Shown: positions 1-11,687 of the stretch, piece by piece
Layout: the number at the start of each line of letters is the position of its first letter
Numbering within the stretch: the first letter of the stretch is position 1
DNA from: Pseudomonas sp. NKUCC02_KPG
Lineage (GTDB): Bacteria; Pseudomonadota; Gammaproteobacteria; Pseudomonadales; Pseudomonadaceae
Length of the DNA: 64,000 nt
Assembly: GCF_019345465.1 (NCBI RefSeq)
Contig: NZ_JAHKRC010000004.1
Location: 248,001 to 312,000 of the forward strand
Direction: 5' to 3'
Position numbers and translations under genes: made by a program
The notes under the pieces: model-generated
Told to the model about the DNA's origin: nothing
Database searches by the model: none
Seen by the model: only the letters and a program-made list of their open reading frames with translations

Positions 1-139
1 GCCACCCCGGGCTGACGTTATTGCATAAGGGCCAATCAGCGAACATCAGTGTCAGCTTCAAACTCAACCCATAGATCCAGGTCAATAATCCCGCACTCAG
101 GCTCGATTAATATCGCGCCTTTTTGCGAATGACCTGACT

Positions 140-1480
140 ATGCGCCTTGCACCGCCCGAACTCCTCGCCCCTGCCGGCACCCTCAAAAACATGCGATACG
201 CCTTCGCCTATGGCGCCGACGCGGTGTATGCAGGCCAGCCGCGCTACAGCTTGCGGGTACGCAATAACGAATTCGACCACGCCAATCTGGCCATCGGGAT
301 CGCCGAAGCCCAGGCGCAGGGCAAACGCTTTTACGTGGTGGTCAATATTGCCCCCCACAACGCCAAGCTGCGCACGTTCCTCAAGGATCTGGAACCGGTA
401 ATCGCCATGGGCCCGGATGCCCTGATCATGTCCGACCCGGGGCTGATCATGCTGGTGCGCAAAAACTTCCCCCATGTCCCGATTCATTTGTCGGTACAAG
501 CCAATACGGTCAACTGGGCCAGTGTCGAGTTCTGGCGCCAGCAAGGCCTGAGCCGGATCATCCTGTCCCGCGAGCTGTCGCTGGAAGAGATTGAAGAGAT
601 TCGCCAACAAGTACCGGACATGGAACTGGAGATCTTCGTCCACGGCGCATTGTGCATGGCCTACTCGGGGCGCTGCCTGTTGTCGGGCTACATGAACAAG
701 CGCGACGCCAATCAAGGCAGTTGCACCAATGCCTGCCGCTGGAAATACGACACCAAACCGGCCACGGAAAACGAACTGGGCAATATCGTCAATGTGGTCG
801 AGCCGACCCTGGGCGTGGGTGCACCCACCGACGAAGTGTTCGTACTCAACGAGTCCCAACGCCCGGACGAACAGATGACGGCGTTCGAAGACGAGCACGG
901 CACTTACATCATGAACTCCAAGGATCTGCGCGCCGTACAGCATGTGGCACGGCTGACCGGGATGGGCGTGCACTCGCTGAAAATCGAGGGCCGAACCAAG
1001 TCGCACTTCTACTGTGCGCGGGCGACTCAGGTGTATCGCAAGGCGATTGATGATGCGGTGGCAGGTCGTGAGTTTGACCGCAGCCTGATGACGGACCTGG
1101 AGTCATTGGCCCAACGCGGTTACACCGAAGGGTTTTTGCGGCGCCATGTCCACGATGAATATCAAAACTACCTGCATGGCAGCTCGCTGTCGCACCGCCA
1201 GCAGTTTGTCGGGGAGTTGACCGGCGAACGGCGCAACGGCCTGGCCGAGGTCAAAGTCAAAAACCGCTTTGCCCTGGGTGACCATCTGGAGCTGATGACT
1301 CCCCACGGCAACTACCACTTTGATCTCGACCGGTTACACAACAGCGCGGGCTTGCCGACCCAGGTTGCACCGGGTGACGGCCACACGGTGTACCTGCCGA
1401 TCCCCGAGCAGGTGGACTTGAAGTACGGGTTGTTGATGCGGGACTTGACGGTAAGTGAAGTGATGGAGCGCTCGGCGTGA
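140..1480 (+). CDS. trhP: TrhP/YegQ, U32-family tRNA hydroxylation protein
   Basis: 446 aa, the usual length of the YegQ branch of the U32 'peptidase' family. E. coli YegQ (TrhP) is now known to act in prephenate-dependent 5-hydroxyuridine formation at tRNA position 34 rather than as a protease. The U32 signature is intact at about residues 163-202, with HGALC, YSGRC and four Cys (172, 179, 195, 199) that probably hold a metal or Fe-S centre. The N-terminus begins at once with the barrel strand PPELLAPAG. No in-frame alternative start exists just upstream and the ribosome site is weak. It stands alone, followed by a REP hairpin. Family assignment is firm; the RNA role is carried over from E. 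coli. Confidence 0.9.
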   Translation: MRLAPPELLAPAGTLKNMRYAFAYGADAVYAGQPRYSLRVRNNEFDHANLAIGIAEAQAQGKRFYVVVNIAPHNAKLRTFLKDLEPVIAMGPDALIMSDPGLIMLVRKNFPHVPIHLSVQANTVNWASVEFWRQQGLSRIILSRELSLEEIEEIRQQVPDMELEIFVHGALCMAYSGRCLLSGYMNKRDANQGSCTNACRWKYDTKPATENELGNIVNVVEPTLGVGAPTDEVFVLNESQRPDEQMTAFEDEHGTYIMNSKDLRAVQHVARLTGMGVHSLKIEGRTKSHFYCARATQVYRKAIDDAVAGREFDRSLMTDLESLAQRGYTEGFLRRHVHDEYQNYLHGSSLSHRQQFVGELTGERRNGLAEVKVKNRFALGDHLELMTPHGNYHFDLDRLHNSAGLPTQVAPGDGHTVYLPIPEQVDLKYGLLMRDLTVSEVMERSA

Positions 1481-1483
1481 GCG

Positions 1484-1536
1484 CTGTGGGAGCCGGCTTG
1501 CTCGCGAGAGCATCGCGAGCAAGCCCGCTCCCACAG
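1484..1536. repeat. REP-type palindrome (family A)
   Basis: Two inverted copies of the core GAGCGGGCTTGCTCGCGA type, with a very short centre, bounded by CTGTGGG and CCCACAG. It lies between the convergent ends of trhP and the dienelactone hydrolase gene, the usual place for Pseudomonas REP doublets. Other copies of the family are at 19763, 24809, 34124, 43187 and 52057. Confidence 0.85.
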
Positions 1537-1551
1537 ACTGGGTGATTGCGA

Positions 1552-2280
1552 TTAATCGCGGAACACTTCATCCAGCAGGTTGTGCATCGCCGTAAAGGCA
1601 CGGCTGGAAGTTTTGGCGTCGTACATCATCTTGCCCGGCACATTGGCGTGGGGATCGGTGAAGGAATGCACCGCGCCGCCGTAGCTGGTCAATTGCCAGT
1701 CCACGCTTGCCGCATTCATCTCGGCCTCAAAAACCGGTAGCTGTTCGTTTGGCACCAACGGATCAGAAGCGCCGTGCAACACCAGCACCGCACCCTTGAT
1801 GCTCTGGGCATCGATCGGATTGGGCGTGTCGAGGTTGCCGTGGAAGGACACCGCCGCTTGAAGTGGTGCACCGCTGCGCGCCAGTTCAAGTGAGCAGCAG
1901 CCGCCAAAACAGAAGCCAAAGGTGGCCAGCTTGTTGCTGTCGACCTGGGCCAGGCCCTGATTTTTCAGCATGTCGTACGCTGCCCACATCCGCTTGCGCA
2001 ACAGGGCGCGGTCATTCTTGAGCGGCATCATTGCAGCGCCCGCCTCGTCGGCATTGCCCGGACGGATGGCCTGGCCGTACAAATCCGCGATCAGTACCAC
2101 GTAGCCTTGCTCTGCAACCGACTTGGCGATCTCTTCGGCACCCGCACTGATGCCCATCCAGTTAGGCGCCATCAGCAAGCCCGGCAGTGGATCTTCTCGG
2201 CTCGGGTCAAACGCGAGGCGGCCTTCGTAAGGTTGGCCGTCGATTTGATAGGCCACAGAACTGACCGTAATTGATTTCAT
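1552..2280 (-). CDS. Dienelactone hydrolase family protein
   Basis: 242 aa cytoplasmic alpha/beta hydrolase of the dienelactone hydrolase (carboxymethylenebutenolidase) family. The expected Cys-Asp-His triad can be seen: Cys124 in the elbow GFCFGG, Asp173 in LHGASDPLVP and His205 in GGAVHSF. No signal peptide. The start has a good ribosome site (AGGAG). The gene lies directly downstream of htpG on the same strand, but a terminator (2309-2326) separates them. No aromatic degradation genes are nearby, so the substrate is unknown; a general esterase or detoxification role is as likely as true dienelactone hydrolysis. Confidence 0.88.
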   Translation of the reverse strand: MKSITVSSVAYQIDGQPYEGRLAFDPSREDPLPGLLMAPNWMGISAGAEEIAKSVAEQGYVVLIADLYGQAIRPGNADEAGAAMMPLKNDRALLRKRMWAAYDMLKNQGLAQVDSNKLATFGFCFGGCCSLELARSGAPLQAAVSFHGNLDTPNPIDAQSIKGAVLVLHGASDPLVPNEQLPVFEAEMNAASVDWQLTSYGGAVHSFTDPHANVPGKMMYDAKTSSRAFTAMHNLLDEVFRD

Positions 2281-2308
2281 TAAAAACTCCTGAGCTCAAA
2301 ACAAAAAA

Positions 2309-2326
2309 AACCCGCCGAAGCGGGTT
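2309..2326 (-). terminator. Rho-independent terminator of htpG
   Basis: Stem AACCCGC / GCGGGTT with a 4-base CGAA loop. It is followed on the minus strand by a run of T, 13 bases after the htpG stop codon. Confidence 0.85.
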
Positions 2327-2338
2327 TTTATAGCGCGG

Positions 2339-4243
2339 TTAGACCGACAACTCTACTAACAATTTGTTAAGCCGACGGACATAAGCCGCAGGGTCTTTCA
2401 AACTGTCACCGGCTGCCAGGGCCGCCTGATCGAAGAGGATGTGCGACAGGTCGCCAAAACGCTCTTCGCTCTGCTCTGCATCGAGTTTCTCGATCAGCGG
2501 GTGAGCCGGGTTGAACTCGAAGATAGGCTTGGACTCAGGCACTTTCTGACCGCTAGCTTCCAGGATCTGACGCATTTGCATGCCCAGGTCCTGCTCGCCG
2601 ATGGCCAGAATCGCCGGGGAATCAGTCAGACGGTGGGATACACGCACTTCGCTGACGCTTTCACCCAGGGCTGCCTTGATGCGTTCAACCAGACCTTCTT
2701 TGGCCTTGGCCACTTCTTCTGCAGCTTTCTTGTCCTCTTCGGAGTCCAGGTTGCCCAGATCGAGGTCGCCGCGTGCAACGTCCACAAAGCTCTTGCCGTC
2801 GAAATCGCTGAGGTAGCTCATCAGCCACTCGTCGATACGGTCGGTCAACAGCAGGACTTCGATGCCTTTCTTGCGGAAGACTTCGAGGTGTGGGCTGTTT
2901 TTGACCTGCGCGTAGGTTTCGCCGGTCAGGTAGTAGATCTTGTCCTGACCTTCCTTGGCGCGAGCCAGGTAGTCGACCAGAGAAACGTTTTGTTCGCCGT
3001 CGTCACCATGGGTCGAAGCGAAACGCAGCAGACCGGCGATTTTTTCCTTGTTGGCGAAATCTTCAGCCGGGCCTTCTTTCATCACCTGGCCGAAGTTTTT
3101 CCAGAAGCCCTGGTATTTCTCAGGCTCGTTCTTCGCCAGTTTTTCCAGCATGTCGAGTACACGCTTGGTCAGCGCGGTCTTCATCGAGTCGATGATCGGG
3201 TCTTTTTGCAGGATTTCCCGCGACACGTTCAGCGACAGGTCGTTGGAGTCGATCACGCCCTTGATGAAGCGCAGGTACAGAGGCAGGAACGACTCGGCCT
3301 GGTCCATCACGAATACACGCTGTACGTACAGCTTCAGGCCTTTAGGCGCTTCACGCTGGTACAGGTCGAATGGCGCACGTGCCGGCACGTAGAGCAGCGA
3401 GCTGTATTCCAGCTTGCCTTCAACCTTGTTGTGGCTCCAGGCCAGCGGGTTCTCGTAATCGTGGGCAATGTGCTTGTAGAACTCCTGGTATTCCTCGTCC
3501 TTGACTTCAGTACGAGGGCGAGTCCACAGGGCACTTGCGCGGTTAACGGTTTCCCATTCCAGCGCAGGTGTTTCTTCGCCTTCGGCAACGGTTTGCTCTT
3601 TAGGCAGCTCGATCGGCAAGGCGATATGGTCGGAGTACTTCTTGATGATGTTGCGCAAGCGCCAGCCGTCAGCGAACTCGGATTCGCCGGACTTCAGGTG
3701 CAGAACAATCTTGGTGCCGCGATCAGCTTTTTCGACGGTGGCAACTTCAAACTCGCCTTCGCCCCTGGAGGACCAGTGCACGCCTTCGCTGGCAGGAGTC
3801 CCGGCACGGCGGCTGTAGACGTCAACCTTGTCGGCGACGATAAAGGCGGAATAGAAGCCCACACCGAACTGACCGATCAGGTGCGAGTCTTTCTTCTGAT
3901 CGCCTGTCAGGTTTTTCATGAAATCAGCTGTGCCGGATTTCGCAATCGTACCCAAGTGGGTGATCACGTCATCACGGTTCATACCGATACCGTTGTCTTC
4001 GAGGGTGACGGTGTTGGCGTCCTTGTCGAAGCTCACACGGATTTTAAGATCGGCACCGCCCTCCAGCAGCTCAGGCTTGGACAGTGCTTCAAAACGTAAT
4101 TTGTCGACAGCATCAGAGGCGTTCGAGATCAATTCGCGAAGGAAAATTTCCTTGTTGGAGTACAGCGAATGGATCATGAGGTGCAGCAGTTGCTTGACCT
4201 CGGTCTGGAAGCCCAGGGTTTCTTTTTGAGTTTCCACGCTCAT
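2339..4243 (-). CDS. htpG: Chaperone HtpG (Hsp90)
   Basis: 634 aa ATP-dependent Hsp90 chaperone. The GHKL ATPase domain comes first ([11 protein letters not shown] near residue 30, DNGIGM near 85, [11 protein letters not shown] near 125), then the middle domain with the client and arginine-finger region, then the C-terminal dimerisation domain. The reading frame stays open a further 37 codons upstream, but the protein should start at [10 protein letters not shown] because a GGAG site lies eight bases before it and family members start there. The upstream region has a strong match to a sigma-32 heat-shock promoter, as expected. Confidence 0.97.
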   Translation of the reverse strand: MSVETQKETLGFQTEVKQLLHLMIHSLYSNKEIFLRELISNASDAVDKLRFEALSKPELLEGGADLKIRVSFDKDANTVTLEDNGIGMNRDDVITHLGTIAKSGTADFMKNLTGDQKKDSHLIGQFGVGFYSAFIVADKVDVYSRRAGTPASEGVHWSSRGEGEFEVATVEKADRGTKIVLHLKSGESEFADGWRLRNIIKKYSDHIALPIELPKEQTVAEGEETPALEWETVNRASALWTRPRTEVKDEEYQEFYKHIAHDYENPLAWSHNKVEGKLEYSSLLYVPARAPFDLYQREAPKGLKLYVQRVFVMDQAESFLPLYLRFIKGVIDSNDLSLNVSREILQKDPIIDSMKTALTKRVLDMLEKLAKNEPEKYQGFWKNFGQVMKEGPAEDFANKEKIAGLLRFASTHGDDGEQNVSLVDYLARAKEGQDKIYYLTGETYAQVKNSPHLEVFRKKGIEVLLLTDRIDEWLMSYLSDFDGKSFVDVARGDLDLGNLDSEEDKKAAEEVAKAKEGLVERIKAALGESVSEVRVSHRLTDSPAILAIGEQDLGMQMRQILEASGQKVPESKPIFEFNPAHPLIEKLDAEQSEERFGDLSHILFDQAALAAGDSLKDPAAYVRRLNKLLVELSV

Positions 4244-4308
4244 TGTTATCAAACTCCGATTGGATGGCATGAGCCACGCCCTAGTGGGTTGGCGGCGGGA
4301 TGTCATGA

Positions 4309-4337
4309 AAGTTGGGGGCTCAGGTTCAAATTTCAAG
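4309..4337 (-). promoter_or_regulatory. Sigma-32-type heat-shock promoter of htpG
   Basis: On the minus strand a -35 element CTTGAAA (4337-4331) and a -10 element CCCCAACTT (4317-4309) are separated by 13 bases. The consensus is CTTGAAA, 11-16 bases, CCCCATNT. The -10 lies about 65 bases before the htpG start codon. Confidence 0.7.
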
Positions 4338-4476
4338 GCCTGATGGCAAGGCATCGGTTTTTTACCAGCCGTTTCGACCTAGGATGCTTTACTTATATAT
4401 GTCTGAAAGCATGGAACTTAAGCATTGAGCCAATGCTCAAACGCCCCGTAGATCTACTCATAAGGAGAAACACCCC

Positions 4477-4746
4477 ATGCGTAATACTTTTGCTGTTGCC
4501 TTGATGCTGGCTGCCACCCTTGGTCTGGCTGCGTGTGACAAGAAGTCCGAAGATAAAGCCCAGGAAGCCACTCAGCACGCTGAGCAAGCTCAAGAAAAAA
4601 TGTCTGAAGCCCAGGACAAAGTGAACGACGCGGCGAAAGAAAACGCCGAAGCTGCCAAAGCTCAGGCCGAGTCCAACAAAGCCGCCGCTGAAGAAGCCGC
4701 TCCTGCTACTCCTGCTGCTCCAGTGGCAACTCCAGAAAGCAAGTAA
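4477..4746 (+). CDS. Small Ala/Lys/Glu-rich lipoprotein
   Basis: 89 aa. A lipoprotein signal peptide ends in the lipobox LAAC (Cys20). The mature part is a highly charged Ala-rich helix of about 45 residues that should form a coiled coil (repeated AEQAQEKMSEAQDKV-like heptads), followed by a Pro/Ala tail (PATPAAPVATPE). This resembles small outer-membrane lipoproteins of the Lpp/OprI kind in form, but the tail lacks the C-terminal Lys-Arg used by Lpp for peptidoglycan linkage. Good ribosome site (AAGGAG), own terminator, single-gene unit between divergent htpG and convergent brnQ. Function unknown; it may be abundant given the clean signals around it. Confidence 0.85.
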   Translation: MRNTFAVALMLAATLGLAACDKKSEDKAQEATQHAEQAQEKMSEAQDKVNDAAKENAEAAKAQAESNKAAAEEAAPATPAAPVATPESK

Positions 4747-4767
4747 TACGGCTTTTTGTGAGGTAAC

Positions 4768-4794
4768 ACAAAGCCCGCCAAGTGCGGGCTTTGT
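4768..4794 (+). terminator. Terminator of the small lipoprotein gene
   Basis: Eleven-bp stem ACAAAGCCCGC / GCGGGCTTTGT with a 5-base loop, ending in a T-rich stretch, 21 bases after the stop codon. Confidence 0.8.
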
Positions 4795-4845
4795 TGTGTC
4801 CCGGGCTCAAGATTTCTTGCTTCGATACCCGAACACAGCGCCATA

Positions 4846-4880
4846 AAAAAGCCCTGCATCCGTGAGATGCAGGGCTTTTT
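4846..4880. terminator. Bidirectional terminator between the lipoprotein gene and brnQ
   Basis: Perfect 15-bp stem from AAAAAGCCCTGCATC to its complement around a 5-base loop, with A runs on one side and T runs on the other. It can therefore work in both directions. It lies 36 bases past the brnQ stop codon. Confidence 0.85.
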
Positions 4881-4915
4881 CAGGTATTCAGGAACGCTTT
4901 TGGCGAACCGAATAA

Positions 4916-6229
4916 TTACGCGAGTGCTTCAGCACGCTTGCCCAGCAGACGGTCGCAAATAAATGCGCCCACCAAGGTCACGAGGCATGGCACCAGCCAC
5001 GCCAAACCTTGGTCGCTGAAGGGCATATTCGCAAGCTGGCTAGGAATCCAGCCAGCCAGGCCTGCACCTTTGAGCGCATCGATCGAACCGAAGATGAACG
5101 ACACCAGCATCACCGGACCCACGATCCGCGCCTGGGCATGCCACAGGCCTTTGCAGAAACTCAACGCCACCAGCACGATGCACGGCGGGTAAATCGCCGT
5201 CAGCAGCGGGATGGAGAAGGCGATCAACTGCGTCAGACCAAGGTTCGACACGGCCAGCGAGAACACCGCAAGGATAATCACCAGAGTCTTGTAAGACAGT
5301 GGCAACACCGTGCTGAAGTATTCAGCACAGGCGCACGTCAGGCCCACCGCCGTTACCAGGCAAGCCAGGGCAATCAGTACAGCCAGGAAGCCGCTGCCCA
5401 GGGAACCGAACGTATGCTGTACATAGGCGTGCAGTACTGCCGCGCCATTGGTTGCGCCCGCCGCCACTTCATGGCTGCCCGCCCCCAGGCGGAACAGGCT
5501 GATGTAGACCAGCGCAAGGCCAACACCGGCGATCAGGCCGGCAATGATTGCGTAACGGGTAATCAGCTTCGGCGACTCAACCCCACGGGAGCGAATGGCG
5601 TTCACGATCACAATGCCGAACACCAGCGCGCCCAGGGTATCCATGGTCAGGTAGCCATTGATAAACCCTTGAGAGAAGGGTGCGGCGACGTATTCAGGGG
5701 TCGCAACGCCAATATCACCCGCAGGCAAGGCAACAGCGGCAATACCGAGAATCGCCAGTGCGATGATCTTCAACGGTGCAAGGAAGCGCCCTACCGTGTC
5801 GAGCAGACGACCCGGATACAGCGAAACGAAGAACACAATCAGGAAGTACACCGAGCTGTACAAGAACAGCGCCAGCGGGCTTTCACCCGTCAACGGCGCC
5901 AGACCGACCTCGAAGGATACGGTGGCGGTACGCGGGGTGGCGAACAACGGACCAACAGCCAGATAGGCCACAGCCGCGAGCAAGCCGCCAGCCACTTTAC
6001 CGATCGGGCTGCTCAGTGCGTCCATTCCGCCGCCAACCTTGGCGAGCGCAATAACAGTGACCACCGGCAGACCTACCGCGGTGATCAGGAAGCCCAATGC
6101 GGCCATCCAGACGTTAGGTCCAGCCTGCAGGCCAACGATTGGCGGGAAAATGATGTTGCCAGCCCCAACGAACAGGGCAAAAGTCATAAACCCAAGTGCC
6201 AGGATGTCCTGGCCTTTCAATACTTTCAT
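4916..6229 (-). CDS. brnQ: Branched-chain amino acid carrier BrnQ/BraB
   Basis: 437 aa integral membrane protein of the LIVCS family, the cation-coupled symporters for leucine, isoleucine and valine. The N-terminal [20 protein letters not shown] and [14 protein letters not shown] segments are diagnostic. About twelve hydrophobic helices span the length and no signal peptide is cleaved. The start follows [10 protein letters not shown] as in the family, although its ribosome site is weak. It is a single-gene unit. P. aeruginosa calls the gene at this position (between sucD and htpG) braB. Confidence 0.92.
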   Translation of the reverse strand: MKVLKGQDILALGFMTFALFVGAGNIIFPPIVGLQAGPNVWMAALGFLITAVGLPVVTVIALAKVGGGMDALSSPIGKVAGGLLAAVAYLAVGPLFATPRTATVSFEVGLAPLTGESPLALFLYSSVYFLIVFFVSLYPGRLLDTVGRFLAPLKIIALAILGIAAVALPAGDIGVATPEYVAAPFSQGFINGYLTMDTLGALVFGIVIVNAIRSRGVESPKLITRYAIIAGLIAGVGLALVYISLFRLGAGSHEVAAGATNGAAVLHAYVQHTFGSLGSGFLAVLIALACLVTAVGLTCACAEYFSTVLPLSYKTLVIILAVFSLAVSNLGLTQLIAFSIPLLTAIYPPCIVLVALSFCKGLWHAQARIVGPVMLVSFIFGSIDALKGAGLAGWIPSQLANMPFSDQGLAWLVPCLVTLVGAFICDRLLGKRAEALA

Positions 6230-6558
6230 TACGGAAATACCACACTACTGAATCGGAATTAGAGGGGAATTTCCCGTGCGGATGTGGGAAATGCTGTCGG
6301 TCTGTATAAGTCCGACCCGTCTAGCGCGCGGCTTCCTTTTGGGATGCACACGCAGAAATGCAGAATGGCGGCAAGATTACCGATTTTTTTCCTACAACGC
6401 ACTGTTAGAGGGCGGACTGTCCGATGAACGAACGCAGTTGTCGCCTGGATGACATCGAAAAATGATTTGATGTGGTTTTGCAGCGTTGGGACTGCCGCGA
6501 TTGGGTAGGCGCTGCCTCGTTCCTTCGGCGGCGGTTACAAACACTTCTGCCAGAACGC
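6230..6558. other. Gene-free stretch upstream of brnQ
   Basis: About 330 bases between the brnQ start and the sucD terminator. No convincing reading frame, RNA gene, repeat or long palindrome was found. It presumably contains the brnQ promoter and leader on the minus strand. Confidence 0.5.
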
Positions 6559-6586
6559 ACAAAGGCCACCCGAAGGTGGCCTTTGT
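6559..6586 (-). terminator. Terminator after sucD, end of the sdh-suc operon
   Basis: Twelve-bp stem ACAAAGGCCACC / GGTGGCCTTTGT with a 4-base CGAA loop, 30 bases after the sucD stop codon. The T tract is short. Confidence 0.75.
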
Positions 6587-6615
6587 CTGGTGTAGCTATC
6601 AGCTAAGCGCGTGGC

Positions 6616-7497
6616 TTATTTGATTGCCCAGCCAGTCAGCTCGGACAGAGCCTTGCCGATGTCTGCCAGCGAACGCACGGTTTTAACGCCTGCGTCTTCC
6701 AGAGCAGCAAACTTCTCGTCTGCAGTGCCCTTGCCGCCAGAGATGATTGCGCCAGCATGGCCCATGCGCTTGCCAGCAGGGGCAGTCACACCAGCGATGT
6801 AGGAAACAACTGGCTTGGTCACGTGTGCCTTGATGTAGGCAGCCGCTTCTTCTTCAGCCGAACCGCCGATCTCACCGATCATTACGATCGCTTCGGTCTT
6901 CGGGTCTTCCTGGAACAACTTCAGGATGTCGATGAAGTTGGAACCAGGGATCGGGTCACCACCGATGCCTACGCAAGTCGACTGACCGAAACCGGCGTCA
7001 GTAGTTTGCTTAACAGCTTCGTAAGTCAGGGTGCCGGAACGCGACACGATGCCTACTTTGCCTGGCAAGTGAATGTGACCTGGCATGATGCCGATCTTGC
7101 ATTCGCCTGGAGTGATAACGCCTGGGCAGTTAGGGCCGATCAGGGTAACACCCAGTTCGTCGCACTTAACTTTAGCGTCCAGCATGTCCAGGGTAGGAAT
7201 GCCTTCAGTGATGCAAACGATCAGCTTGATGCCGCCGAAAGCTGCTTCAAGGATGGAGTCCTTGCAGAAAGGAGCCGGTACGTAGATAACGCTGGCGGTT
7301 GCGCCAGTGGCAGCTACGGCTTCTTTCACAGTGTTGAAAACAGGCAGGTCCAGGTGAGTGGTGCCGCCTTTGCCCGGAGTAACGCCACCAACCATCTTGG
7401 TGCCGTATTCGATGGCTTGCTGGGTGTGGAAGCTGCCCTGCGAACCAGTGATGCCCTGGCAGATAACTTTGGTGTCTTTATTGATCAGGACGCTCAT
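6616..7497 (-). CDS. sucD: Succinyl-CoA ligase alpha subunit
   Basis: 293 aa subunit that binds CoA and carries the phosphohistidine of succinyl-CoA synthetase, which makes succinate and ATP/GTP from succinyl-CoA. The CoA-binding N-terminus has [16 protein letters not shown], and the active-site His lies in the GHAGAI segment near residue 246. Its ATG overlaps the sucC stop codon by one base, so the two are translationally coupled. It is the last gene of the nine-gene sdh-suc operon. Confidence 0.97.
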   Translation of the reverse strand: MSVLINKDTKVICQGITGSQGSFHTQQAIEYGTKMVGGVTPGKGGTTHLDLPVFNTVKEAVAATGATASVIYVPAPFCKDSILEAAFGGIKLIVCITEGIPTLDMLDAKVKCDELGVTLIGPNCPGVITPGECKIGIMPGHIHLPGKVGIVSRSGTLTYEAVKQTTDAGFGQSTCVGIGGDPIPGSNFIDILKLFQEDPKTEAIVMIGEIGGSAEEEAAAYIKAHVTKPVVSYIAGVTAPAGKRMGHAGAIISGGKGTADEKFAALEDAGVKTVRSLADIGKALSELTGWAIK

Positions 7498-8663
7498 TAC
7501 TTGCCCTCCGCAGCTTTAACAACTTGTTGAGCAGCGTCGGTCAAGCTGGTAGCAGCGATGATGTTCAAGCCGCTTTCTGCCAGTACTTTAGCGCCCAGTT
7601 CAGCGTTGTTGCCTTCAAGGCGAACAACCACCGGGATTTTCACGCCGACTTCTTTCACTGCACCGATGATGCCTTCGGCAATCATGTCGCAACGAACGAT
7701 GCCGCCGAAGATGTTGACCAGTACTGCAGCGACATTGCTGTCGGACAGGATGATCTTGAACGCTTCGGTAACGCGTTCTTTGGTAGCACCGCCGCCAACG
7801 TCGAGGAAGTTGGCTGGCTTGCCGCCATGCAGGTTAACGATGTCCATGGTGCCCATCGCCAGACCAGCGCCGTTTACCATGCAGCCGATGTTGCCTTCCA
7901 GTGCTACGTAGTTCAGTTCGAACTTGGCAGCGTGCGCTTCGCGCGGATCGTCTTGCGACGGATCGTGGAAAGTTTTCAGCTTGGCCTGACGGTACATGGC
8001 GTTAGCGTCGATGTTGATTTTTGCATCAAGGCAGTGCAGATCGCCGTCAGCCTTGATAACCAGCGGGTTCACTTCCAGCAGGGCCAGATCGTGATCCTTG
8101 AACAGTTTGGCCAGACCTACGAAGATCTTGGCGAACTGAGTAACTTGCTTGCCTTCCAGACCCAACTGGAAAGCCAACTCGCGACCCTGGAATGGCTGAG
8201 CGCCAACCAGTGGATCGATAGTTGCTTTCAGAATTTTTTCTGGAGTGTCGTGAGCGATCTTCTCGATATCCACGCCACCTTCGGTGGAAGCCATGAATAC
8301 GATACGACGGCTGGAACGGTCAACGACAGCGCCCAGGTACAGCTCTTTAGCGATATCAGTGCACGATTCAACCAGGATCTTGGTGACCGGCTGACCATTG
8401 GCATCAGTCTGGTAAGTCACCAGACGCTTGCCCAACCACTGTTGTGCGAATGCTTTAGCGTCTTCTTTGCTGCGAACCAGCTTAACGCCGCCCGCTTTAC
8501 CGCGACCACCTGCGTGAACCTGGGCTTTGACAACCCATTCGGTCCCACCGATTTTGTCGCAAGCTTCTGCGGCTGCTTCCGGGGTGTCTACTGCATAACC
8601 CTTGGATACTGGCAGGCCGTATTCAGCGAACAGCTGCTTACCCTGATACTCGTGAAGATTCAT
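7497..8663 (-). CDS. sucC: Succinyl-CoA ligase beta subunit
   Basis: 388 aa ATP-grasp subunit of succinyl-CoA synthetase. It starts at [16 protein letters not shown], the invariant family N-terminus; a 61-codon upstream extension of the frame is rejected. [12 protein letters not shown] near residue 50 binds the nucleotide, and the C-terminal CoA-ligase domain carries [12 protein letters not shown] and NIFGGI. It is followed with a one-base overlap by sucD and preceded by lpdG after about 225 bases. Confidence 0.97.
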   Translation of the reverse strand: MNLHEYQGKQLFAEYGLPVSKGYAVDTPEAAAEACDKIGGTEWVVKAQVHAGGRGKAGGVKLVRSKEDAKAFAQQWLGKRLVTYQTDANGQPVTKILVESCTDIAKELYLGAVVDRSSRRIVFMASTEGGVDIEKIAHDTPEKILKATIDPLVGAQPFQGRELAFQLGLEGKQVTQFAKIFVGLAKLFKDHDLALLEVNPLVIKADGDLHCLDAKINIDANAMYRQAKLKTFHDPSQDDPREAHAAKFELNYVALEGNIGCMVNGAGLAMGTMDIVNLHGGKPANFLDVGGGATKERVTEAFKIILSDSNVAAVLVNIFGGIVRCDMIAEGIIGAVKEVGVKIPVVVRLEGNNAELGAKVLAESGLNIIAATSLTDAAQQVVKAAEGK

Positions 8664-8889
8664 GCTTTTTACCGTCTTCGTTAGGTACTGCGCATTCGGC
8701 GCTGCACTTTTATTAGTGCCGCACCACCTGTGACTGCTGCTTGTGCTGCCTTTACAAGCCCGACACCCGCGTGAGCGGAGCCGGGCCTGAGTCAAACAAG
8801 ACAAGACTGCGTCCGGCGGAAGTTCCGCGGTGAGGCTTGCTAGCAAGGCTCACGACGGGCAAACCGCCGTGGTTTCTTATTGTCTGGTC

Positions 8890-10431
<1,542 letters not shown>

Positions 10432-11646
10432 TTAGATATCCAGCAGCAGACGAGCCGGGTCTTCCAGCAGGTTTTTGATTGCTACCAGGAAACTTACAGC
10501 TTCTTTGCCATCGATCAAGCGGTGATCGTAAGACAGAGCCAAATACATCATCGGACGGATTACGACCTGACCGTTGATTGCCATTGGACGCTGAAGGATG
10601 TTGTGCATGCCCAGGATCGCGGCTTGCGGCGGGTTAACGATCGGGGTCGACATCATCGAACCGAAAGTACCACCGTTAGTGATGGTGAACGTACCACCGG
10701 TCATTTCGTCGATGGACAGTTTGCCGTCACGGGCTTTTTTGCCGTAAGCAGCAATGCCGCCTTCGATTTCAGCCAGGCTCATCAGTTCGGCGTTACGCAG
10801 AACCGGAACTACCAGACCACGGTCGCTGGATACAGCAACACCGATGTCGGCGAAGCCGTGGTAAACGATGTCGGAACCGTCGATCGAAGCGTTGACCGCC
10901 GGGAAGCGTTTCAGCGCTTCGGTAGCGGCCTTGACGAAGAACGACATGAAGCCCAGACGTACACCGTTGTGCGACTTCTCGAACAGGTCCTTGTACTTCG
11001 AACGCAGTGCCATGATTTCAGTCATGTCCACTTCGTTGAAAGTGGTCAGCATCGCCATGTTCGATTGAGCTTCAACCAGACGCTTGGCCACTGTGGCACG
11101 AACGCGGGTCATTGGAACGCGTTTTTCTACGCGGTCACCAGCAGCGAAAACCGGAGCAGCAGCGGCAGGTGCGGCAGCCTTGGCAGGCGCAGCAGCAGGC
11201 GCGGCCTTTTTGGCAGCAACAGCGGCAACTACGTCTTCCTTGGTCACACGACCGCCTTTGCCAGTACCGGCAACGGAAGCAATGTTGATACCGTTTTCTT
11301 CAGCGATCTTGCGAGCAGCAGGCGCAGCCACTGGATCGTCTTCGCCTTCGCCAGCTGGAGCAGCAGCCTGAGCAGCCGGTGCAGCAGCGGCTGGTGCAGC
11401 AGCAACGCCGCCTTCAACGATGGAGCCCAGAACTTCGTCGGACAGAACGGTGTCGCCTTCGTTCTTGACGATAGCGCCCAGTACGCCGTCAGCTGTTGCC
11501 AGCACTTCCAGCACAACCTTGTCGGTTTCGATGTCAACAATCAGGTCGTCGCGCTTTACAGCGTCGCCCGGTTGTTTGTGCCAGGTGGCAACGGTGCCAT
11601 CGGCAACCGATTCCGGAAATGTTGGGGCTTTGATCTCGATAGCCAT
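10432..11646 (-). CDS. sucB: Dihydrolipoyllysine succinyltransferase (E2 of 2-oxoglutarate dehydrogenase)
   Basis: 404 aa core enzyme of the 2-oxoglutarate dehydrogenase complex. Order: lipoyl domain (residues 1-75, lipoylated Lys43 in ETDKVVLEV), an Ala/Pro-rich swinging linker, the E1/E3-binding domain ([16 protein letters not shown] near 110), a second Ala-rich linker, and the catalytic domain ending with His375 and Asp379 in [12 protein letters not shown]. It lies 41 bases after sucA in the operon. Confidence 0.97.
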   Translation of the reverse strand: MAIEIKAPTFPESVADGTVATWHKQPGDAVKRDDLIVDIETDKVVLEVLATADGVLGAIVKNEGDTVLSDEVLGSIVEGGVAAAPAAAAPAAQAAAPAGEGEDDPVAAPAARKIAEENGINIASVAGTGKGGRVTKEDVVAAVAAKKAAPAAAPAKAAAPAAAAPVFAAGDRVEKRVPMTRVRATVAKRLVEAQSNMAMLTTFNEVDMTEIMALRSKYKDLFEKSHNGVRLGFMSFFVKAATEALKRFPAVNASIDGSDIVYHGFADIGVAVSSDRGLVVPVLRNAELMSLAEIEGGIAAYGKKARDGKLSIDEMTGGTFTITNGGTFGSMMSTPIVNPPQAAILGMHNILQRPMAINGQVVIRPMMYLALSYDHRLIDGKEAVSFLVAIKNLLEDPARLLLDI

Positions 11647-11687
11647 GTTCTTTGGTTCCTTAAATTCGGTTTCAGTGCGCGAAGGCG

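Noticed and set aside
2441..4099. Long plus-strand open frame of 552 codons opposite htpG
   Set aside because: Shadow of htpG: same region, no ribosome site, no recognisable protein family, and htpG is certain. The same reasoning removes long antisense frames opposite sucC, lpdG, sucB, sucA, sdhA, gltA and brnQ.
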